Shown in pieces: positions 44,329-51,563 of a DNA stretch of 51,563 nucleotides. The translations under genes were made by a program, and so were the position numbers. The notes beneath the pieces were generated by a model. The model was not told the origin of the DNA. It worked only from the letters and a program-made list of their open reading frames with translations, and ran no database searches. How positions within the stretch are numbered: the stretch's first letter is position 1; the number at the start of each line of letters is the position of its first letter. Source of the DNA: Geosiphon pyriformis (lineage: Eukaryota > Glomeromycota > Glomeromycetes > Archaeosporales > Geosiphonaceae); the NCBI GenBank assembly GCA_016748015.1, contig JAAOMT010000386.1, positions 78,380 to 129,942 on the forward strand. Direction: 5' to 3'.

Positions 44329-47105
44329 CTATACAACTCGGAAAGGGAGATAGTTTCATTTGGAAAATCTTTAGGTAGGTTGGCTTTTAGTCTTAAGTCC
44401 TTCCTTAACAATCTGTCTCATTTTTCACACTTACTTAAAGAGGCATGGCTGAACTGCAGCCTGTATCTAATGATAGATTGTAAAACAGCAGACACCAGAT
44501 ATAAAAACTGTTTATTAAATACCACTTTCTTCAAGACCAAATTTATAAAAAACTTAATGTTCAACTGAGCTTTAGCAAGATTAGGTTTTAACAGATCATC
44601 AGTGGATAAAAAAATACTCAAATATCTATAAGACATACCCTTTTTAGCTATTAAAATATTCAAACTACTAATTAGCAAATAGAGCACTTCCACTTTCTAA
44701 TTGATAGGTATAGTGACAGTTTTATCTATATTGATTGAAATATCATTGATCTGAAAAAATTCACTAGCTATGTCCAAAATATGCTGAGTGGCAGACATGC
44801 TATTTCTAATCCAAATAGTGTCATCCATAAAAATACCAACTGCCAAAAAAAAAGTCATGCCACCTCTATAATTTTGCCTACTGATATATGTAAAAAACTT
44901 GAAATCCATCTTGTAACCATAAGAGTCCTCATGTTTCTTAACTTTACAGAGCAAAAAATTATAGAAGATTCTTTACAATAAGGGCAAGAAAACTTCATCT
45001 TGATCCAGTCCATCACAGACAGTATAGCCATCTGTAAGCCCAAAATCCGTCATTATTTGATTAACCTGACCATTATATATACTCTTAAAAAACTTAATAA
45101 AACAGGAACACATCTTAATTCTATTTTTTAAGTAAAACCATTCCAAAGAATCATATGCTTTGCACATGTCTTGAAGAACCAATCATAGTTCTCTGTTCTT
45201 TTTCACAGCATCTTCAATAATAAAATTAATGGCAAATATGAAAGTTTGGGTAGATGTGTCCTTTAGAACTGAAAAATTGTCACCACACAAAACATCAAAA
45301 TCACTATAAATTGAGGAGATTCTATTCGAAAAAATATTTTCCAAGCAGTTTCAATTAAAGCAATTAATCTGGTATTAGTAAGTGTTTCTTTTTAATTATA
45401 TGGCTTAGGTATCATCAAGACTCATATCTTCTTTCAGTGTGCAGGCACAGTTCTTAAACTTATGTACATGTTAATAATATTCAATAAACCACCCAAAATC
45501 TGCTTATTGCCATGTTTTCACAGCTCATTAAGAATATTAGACATGTTAGCAGCTTTCCCATTAGGAAGATTTTTGACTATTTGCAGAAACTCATCAAGCT
45601 TAACATCACACATGACTTTGAAGAATGTATTATCATCAACATAACTTAAGGAAGTATATTAACTGACCCATTGTTCAGACATATGCTCAGGTACTACTTG
45701 CTTTCTCATTCATTTTTTCATAATTAAGTCAACCATAGACCAGATCTTAAGTAGTTTCAGAACCAGTTTGTTATTAACTACTAAGTAATCAAACACTATT
45801 TTTTGGAAAGACTAGTCCAACACACTCTTAATTATCTTGTCTTTATCAAAGCAAAAATTTTCTATATATTTATTTATGGTTTTTCTAATAAAAACATCTT
45901 TGGCAATCTTGAATTTGTGATATTTAGATTTGTGATAATTTTTTTGACTCAAGAAAGTTGACCCATAATCTCATTTAGACAAGTCCTATTGTCAAACATA
46001 ACTTTAATCTTACTAGCTTCTGTCTTATTGATAGCAGTCTAGATGTTAATAAGATAATCAACTCTTGGATCTTGTTTTAAGACCAAACACTTTATAATCT
46101 TAGCCACTAATAATTTCAATTGAAAAAATTTAGATGAAAGTTTATTTCTTGTACAATTAAGCTCCTTGAACCAAAGCTTAAAGAAAGTTTCATTAGCAGT
46201 ACTAGCCACCACTTTCATTAAAATTTCTCACATTGTATTCAAGTTACTACAGCCCTTCACACAATTGAAATCTATAATTTTCTTTAAAAATCTTCTTAAA
46301 AAATACTCTCTAAACTGAGACCACTTATTGTTATCTGTATTTTTAATTCTGAACTTCCATCTGTTTTTATTAGCTTGCCTACATTGATTGTTAAGACAAA
46401 AGTTCAACAAACCACTCAAACTAACTGTGACTGAAACTGTTCTGTAGTTGGTATCAAAAAAATTAGACACCAAATATACCCTATAATTGGCAGTTACAAA
46501 TGCCAGATGCTGGTTCACAAAAATGAAATCAATAACTTTCTTAACTTCCCTAAAATTGCTTCATATATGAGCTTTGACCAAAAAATGTCTATGAAATGAA
46601 TTAATTAAATCTAAATTAACACAAAACTTAAAACTAGCACTTTTCTTTGAGCCATTTTCATTAAAGTCACCACTCAGCACCACAAAAATACTTAAATTGG
46701 TAGTCTTGACAATGAGAAAATTGACACATGACACTTGACTAAATCTTATTTTAGCAGATGCACCAGTATATAAACCCAAGATTAAAATAGACAGTTTTTC
46801 TTTAAACAAAAGTTTTACTAAAATAACCTGACCAGGAATTTTCTCTACTTTAGACACATGCTGCACCAGAAAATTGTTTATAATGATAACCACTTCAGCA
46901 CCAAAGAAGTTTTTATCCAAACCAGATGCAAAAATCCGAATACTATTAAACTTATTCATTATCCATAGCTTAATATTAGACTTCAACTTAGTTTCTGTTA
47001 TAATTGAAATTATATTCCTTAAGTCTTTGTGCCAATAAACAACATTTACTTGTTTGGCAGAAATGTTGATACTCCAAACATTACATGTGGCTATTTTCTA
47101 AACCA
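44329..47105 (-). pseudogene. LINE ORF2, endonuclease and RT part (copy 1)
   Basis: Minus strand. The APE-type endonuclease begins near 47095 (CNVWSINISAKQ, then IITETKLK), with VVLSGDFNENG at about 46660 and its C-terminal FFDTNYRTVSVTVSLSGLL at about 46440; the usual DTDH is DTNY. RT follows: fingers around 45200-45700 (LIALIETAWK), palm DMCKAYDSLEWFYLKNRIKM (about 45165-45110) and the catalytic box GIFMDDTIWI near 44830, which keeps both Asp. Next is LDIASEFFQINDISINIDKT (about 44770) and a thumb to 44329. Several frames alternate. Reading continues at 34463 beyond Gypsy-1. Would nick and copy its RNA into DNA; dead copy. Confidence 0.85.
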
Positions 47106-47111
47106 ATTTAT

Positions 47112-48890
47112 TTATTGAGAGGAAGAGTTAACAGAAGGAACCAAACTAGTACACAACAGATCTAACTTTACCAAAACTAAACCAACAGAGGTCTCAAAAG
47201 CCACCAACTTCAACTCCAAGCTGCCAATCTTGGTAGTCAATATTTTAAAGCTACTTGAACCCAAAATTGAGGTATTAACAATGACTGGAAAAAGAGGTGG
47301 GGACAAAGCTTTCAAGTTATTTAAAACCATATCAAAATCAGCAGCCAATGGACCAACAAAGACACAAAAAAGATAAGAAACAGTCAAGGGTATCAATTCC
47401 ACAAAACTAAGCTTGCAAACAATAGCAGAAATCCAGTCAGCCAAAAGCTCCAAAGAGCATTCCACAGAAGACAAATGAGTGCTTAGAGAAGACTCATTCA
47501 ACAACACAAAAAAAGAGATTCCATTAGAACCCAAAGTATTAATTAAAGAAGAGCCAAAACCAGAACCAGCAAATAAATCATAAGAAACAGATACTGCTAA
47601 AACTACTTGAACCCATAATTTGCCACCAAAGGCAACTGGTCAAGCAATAGAGATATTTTTCTTGGCATACAATCTTGCCAGCTAAAGATAAGTTTCATCA
47701 AAAGAAGATTTTTTAAATGAATTTAAGGTATAGACAGTGGGTGCATTCATCATATTACATTTCAAAGCAGAATGACCAAATCTACCACATTTGCCATATC
47801 AAACCAGATCCAATCTTGTCCAAGATAATTTGACACTACTCAAAATTGGCTCCATGCGAAAAGCAGATTCCAAATCCTTATTAGATTTAAAACCAACAAC
47901 AACACAACAAAACCTGTTGTCAGTGTCTAATAATCAATTTATGATACAGGTTTTCTCACCAGCCTTATCTAATAGAGTGCTTAAATCATGAGCTGTTGTT
48001 TTCACAGGCAAAGTAAACAGCAGTGCCCTAAACTAATTTCTAGAGGCCCAAGTTTCACAATCTTTTATAACCATAGCCATATGTACAGAGTTTTTTCCAA
48101 TTAGGAATGACCAATTTGAAGCTAACTGTTCAGTTTGATCTATCTCTGCAAATTTTATTATAGCTTTTTGTCACATTTCAATTAATTAAATTCTAATTGA
48201 CTTAATCTTACCAAACTTGGTAACTGTAGTGACAATTATTTTTTTAGACATATTCATGAGAATTTTTTTGATCACCACAGCCCAATCTGAATAGATGCTT
48301 TGTCTCTTAAGATTAATGTTTATGACAATCTTTTTCTTCTTAACCAATGACGTGGCCTTATTTATGCTCTCTTTAGAAGTAAATGTTGATCAGATGATCC
48401 CTTCAAATTTTAAGGGGATAGTGGCCCTCTCAAAACCATTGACTACTAAAAATAATTTTCTAATCACCTGAATTTTTACCATTACTGATTTGTTTTCCAC
48501 TGCTAAAAGATTAATGTCCAAAACAAATGACTTCTTAACAACAACTTCTATCTGAGTCTTTATAATTTTTGGGTCAATCCATTTCTTATTTAAAGAAATT
48601 GGGAAGTGAAGAGAAAGAGAGACTTTTTTATCATTATCCATAACAAAATTAAGAGATTCAAGTGGAGAACCAAAAACAGTACCAATATTGATATGCTTTG
48701 TTTTAGGAATATTGGCAGCCAAATTCAGAAGAAATCTAACATTAATGCCAGTCATATTAGCACTTTCTTTATTATCAGACAGACTATTCACATCAGAGAA
48801 CATATTGTCACCAAGTTCATACTTGTTTAGAGAAATATTTTTTTTATTACCTGAGTGTTTGATATTTTCAAGCACAACTTTTTTCTTCTA
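47112..48890 (-). pseudogene. LINE ORF1, Gag-like protein (copy 1)
   Basis: Minus strand. The open part 48875-48390 starts LENIKHSGNKKNISLNKYEL and includes VRFLLNLAANIPKTKHINIG and FVLDINLLAVENKSVMVKIQ. After a stop it continues STFTSKESINKATSL, FRALLFTLPVKTTAHDLSTL, a degenerate CCHC finger YGKCGRFGHSALKC (first Cys is Tyr) near 47770, and a 140-codon open C-terminal segment (47534-47112) with helical content. Corresponding parts of LINE copy 2 (15.4-16.9 kb) match. It would coat the LINE RNA. ORF2 starts within a few bases of its end, so the two are tightly packed. Confidence 0.8.
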
Positions 48891-48917
48891 TAAGAAGAAG
48901 CTACCTACAAAACCATG

Positions 48918-48939
48918 AAAAGCACCTTTTGGTGCTTTT
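48918..48939. repeat. Short perfect hairpin at the 5' end of the LINE
   Basis: AAAAGCACC, a TTTT loop, GGTGCTTTT: a 9-bp perfect stem. It lies just upstream of ORF1 on the minus strand, at the apparent 5' limit of the LINE (about 48945), so it would be in the 5' untranslated region. Role unknown. Confidence 0.55.
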
Positions 48940-48949
48940 TTTTAAACAT

Positions 48950-51227
48950 ATTGCTACTAAAAGCAGTTTTTAAGTTCACAAAAAAAGGATTATTAGAAAG
49001 AAAAATTGTGAAATAAACTAATAAAAAAAATAAAAAAAACTTTTTTTTCAGAAAAGTGTTCTTTGGGAATATGTGAATATAAGAGAAAAAGAAGTTTTTT
49101 TTTTAATTTATTAAAAATACTAATAATAATTAAAAAATAATTAAACAATCTATATATTTTGCTATTCTATAAATAAATTAATAAAAATAGTTATTTTAAT
49201 TTTAATAATATTAATGCTTAGTAGTAATAATATTTTATTAATTCTTAATATTTGTTCTTTTAAAATTTTATTTTTTAATTTAAAACTTAGTTTAATATAA
49301 ATTAACAATATATAATTTTGAATATTTTTTATTTATAAATATTATTTTTTTGTTAAAAAACAATTAAATTTGTATTGTTTGCAAATTTTACTTCTTAATT
49401 AAAATTACTGTGTAAATTTTTATGTAAACTAGATTATTATATACCAAAAAATAACTTGATTTACAAATTTAAAGTTTAAAAAAATTATACAATTATGATT
49501 AAATAATACATAAAATTTTATAACATGAAAAAATTTTAGTTAATAAATTTTTTAAAATATTAAAAGTGAATTTATTAATATAAATATATATTTTATTATA
49601 TAAAACTAAATTTTTAAAAAGATTAAGAGTATTTATTCTATTTTAATTACTTTACAAAAAATATAAAAGCATCTTAACTAATTTATCTTAGCTTTAAATT
49701 TTCTAATTAGTATATTTATAAATCAACAAATAAAAAATTATTAATGTAAAAATTTTAATATAAAGAGATATATCTAATATATTAAAAAACTTAAAAATTA
49801 TTATTAAGAATATTATCAAATAGTATTTATTTAATAGTAATAGATATTCTAATTATTTTGTTTATAAACAGCAAAATATCCAATTTTCAAAAAATTAACT
49901 TTAAAAAATATTAAAAATAATATTAGATTTTTAATTTTCGAAAAAAAAACTAATTAGAATTTTTTATTTTAAATTTAATTAATATAAATAGTAAATTTCT
50001 ACTTTAAAACATTTATCTTAATATTTATAATCTTTTATAAAAATTTATATTTATGTTTAAAACTATAATTAATTTAAAATAATATGCTTTAAAACAAATT
50101 TCAAATTTACTAAGAAAATTTTTAAATAAAGAAAAAATAAATAACATTAAAAAACAATTTGTTAAACAAAACTTTTTTTCAACTTCAGTTAAGCTAATTG
50201 TGTTAACTAATATCTAAACTTTAAAATTAGTGTGTTTATTCAAAAAAATCAGAAAAATAAAAAATTTTTTATGAAAAAATAAAGTTTTTAACAAAGTAAA
50301 AACATTTTTTAAACATTTATGTAATTATTCTAATTATATTTTTATAGTATTTAATAAAAATAAATATTTTCTATGATTAACATAATTTTTATTTTAAAGA
50401 TTAAATATTTTAAACAATTTAAATAACATTATTAGTGTTAATGTAAAAACTAGTACTTGTCAAATTAGTTGTAGTATTTTAAAGTTTTTATATAATACAG
50501 TTTTATTATTAAAAAAAGTAAAATTTAATTAAGAATTAATTTAATTCTAAAACAATTTTTTTTATTAAATCAAAATTTAAATCTATTGTTTAATTTTAAA
50601 AGTTAAATTTCTATAAATATTTTGTAGAAAATAAATTTGGTAGAAAAAATTTTGTATAAAATAAAGTTATTTTAAAATTATTATTATTAATATATGCTTA
50701 ATTTTTTTAAATAATCAAAAAATATTTTAAAAATTAAAATATTTTTTACACTTAAACAATACATAACATTTCAATAGAAAACAATTTAAAAACTGTGTTA
50801 CAATTATTATTATATATTTATCTAAAATTATGAAAATTTAAATTAAATTTGAGAATTTTTTATCAAAAAATATTATTTTCAATTAATAAAAAGTTTAATT
50901 ATTAATATACATAAATTTAAATGTTAATTCAAAAAAGCTCCATAAATTGTAAGAAATAAATTACATGCAAGTTTTTATTTATCCTATTTCAAAAGTTTTT
51001 AAATAAAAAAATATTTTCAACTTAAACCAAAAAACTGCAAAAAGAAATTATTATAAACACAGTTATCTATAATGAAAATATGTGATTAGATTTCTCAATT
51101 TTTAGAATAACAGGACATTAAACTAAAAGAATTTCTTTATTTCCATGCCAAAAAATAATGTTTTATTATGTTCCTTAAATTTCGCAAAAGGTTTTAATTG
51201 AATGAATCTTTTGCAAGCATCTTATCG
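48950..51227. other. Ultra-AT-rich stretch without genes
   Basis: Over 2 kb of nearly pure A/T sequence, similar in composition to 6.2-10.7 kb. No coding-like frame, LTR or terminal repeat was recognised on either strand. It begins where the LINE ends and ends where a GC-richer gene fragment begins. Confidence 0.6.
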
Positions 51228-51563
51228 TTACGTTTTATAAAATACAAAGAGACTATCTAGTCCAAAGTGTGCAAAAGTGTGTTGTTTTTGTTCAAGTTTT
51301 TGGCATTTGGACTCGCGGATTGGTGGAATCTCTCTGAGTTGTCCTTGAAATCCGAGTTGCCAATATAAAGTGATGTATTGCTCTTTATGATCTTTGAGAT
51401 CTGATTGTTGAAAAACAAATCGTGAAGTTAATTTGGATGAACCAGACTCTGGATAGGTCTTGTCTGCATTCCGGTCGCTTGATGCATAGTTTTTCAGTTG
51501 AGCAAGGATATAGGAATATCGATCTTCTGCTAATTTTACAGGAATCATAATGTCTGCACCAGG
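51228..51563 (-). CDS. Partial gene with a nuclease-like (PD-(D/E)XK-type) segment
   Basis: The minus-strand frame is open from the right edge of the window (PGADIMIPVKL) to a stop at 51228, so the true start lies outside. The order D-IMIPVKL...YSYILAQLKNY has the Asp and Gln-x-Lys spacing of restriction-endonuclease-fold proteins. I associate similar segments with the C-terminal parts of large NTPase/Crinkler-type proteins in these fungi (recollection, not verified). Further on: LTSRFVFQQSDLKDHKEQYI and TLYWQLGFQGQLREIPPI. GC content is clearly higher than in the flanking DNA and no stop interrupts it, so it may be a live gene. A truncated pseudogene is the alternative. Confidence 0.45.
   Translation of the reverse strand, partial: PGADIMIPVKLAEDRYSYILAQLKNYASSDRNADKTYPESGSSKLTSRFVFQQSDLKDHKEQYITLYWQLGFQGQLREIPPIRESKCQKLEQKQHTFAHFGLDSLFVFYKT

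Noticed and set aside
48918-48945. Hairpin followed by T's as a bacterial-type terminator
   Set aside because: The surroundings are fungal transposons. The T-run is part of general AT richness, and on the LINE's strand the hairpin precedes the gene rather than following it.

Overview
The window looks like nuclear DNA from a fungus, most likely an arbuscular mycorrhizal fungus (Glomeromycotina, Rhizophagus-like). That is an inference from four things: very high AT content, a broken BTB-BACK-TLDc gene of the type expanded in these fungi, a recognisable LINE family, and TTAGGG-type telomeric repeats. No intact host gene is fully contained here. The window is almost entirely a graveyard of transposons nested in one another. 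No tRNA, rRNA or CRISPR was seen.

Layout. 1-4.5 kb: a BTB-BACK-TLDc pseudogene (+) split by a 1.3-kb Tc1-like transposon with a TA target duplication. 4.5-10.7 kb: extremely AT-rich and mostly featureless, apart from a short coiled-coil reading frame near 6 kb. 10.7-15.2 kb: a severely decayed copy of a Ty3/gypsy element (Gypsy-1 family). 15.4-16.9 kb: ORF1 of a LINE (+), cut by the 5' LTR of a second Ty3/gypsy family (Gypsy-2). 16.9-33.1 kb: three Gypsy-2 copies. Copy B has two LTRs but most of its RT is deleted. Copy C is a gag-to-dUTPase fragment. Copy D is inverted, carries RT-RNaseH-INT-ORFx-LTR and is broken at its 5' side. 33.1-33.2 kb: an interstitial telomere tract exactly at the break in copy D. 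33.2-34.5 and 44.3-48.9 kb: a LINE (-) whose 3' coding end abuts the telomere tract. 34.5-44.3 kb: the youngest Gypsy-1 copy, inserted in that LINE. 48.9-51.2 kb: featureless AT-rich DNA. 51.2 kb to the end: a GC-richer partial gene with a nuclease-like motif.

How it fits together. Both gypsy families encode the same unusual polyprotein order: Gag(CCHC)-protease-Cys-rich domain-dUTPase-RT-RNase H-integrase, followed by an extra ORF (ORFx) before the 3' LTR. In Gypsy-1 the gag-pol frame runs in one phase for more than 5 kb. The stops I checked in it can each be explained by one C-to-T or G-to-A transition in a Gln, Trp or CGA-Arg codon, and catalytic Asp codons are repeatedly turned to Asn. 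This points to cytosine-directed decay rather than random drift.

The nesting gives a relative history. Gypsy-2 copy D inserted in or beside copy C. The chromosome broke within D and was capped by telomeric repeats. A LINE became joined to that telomere. Gypsy-1 then inserted into the LINE. The window therefore preserves a fossil chromosome end.
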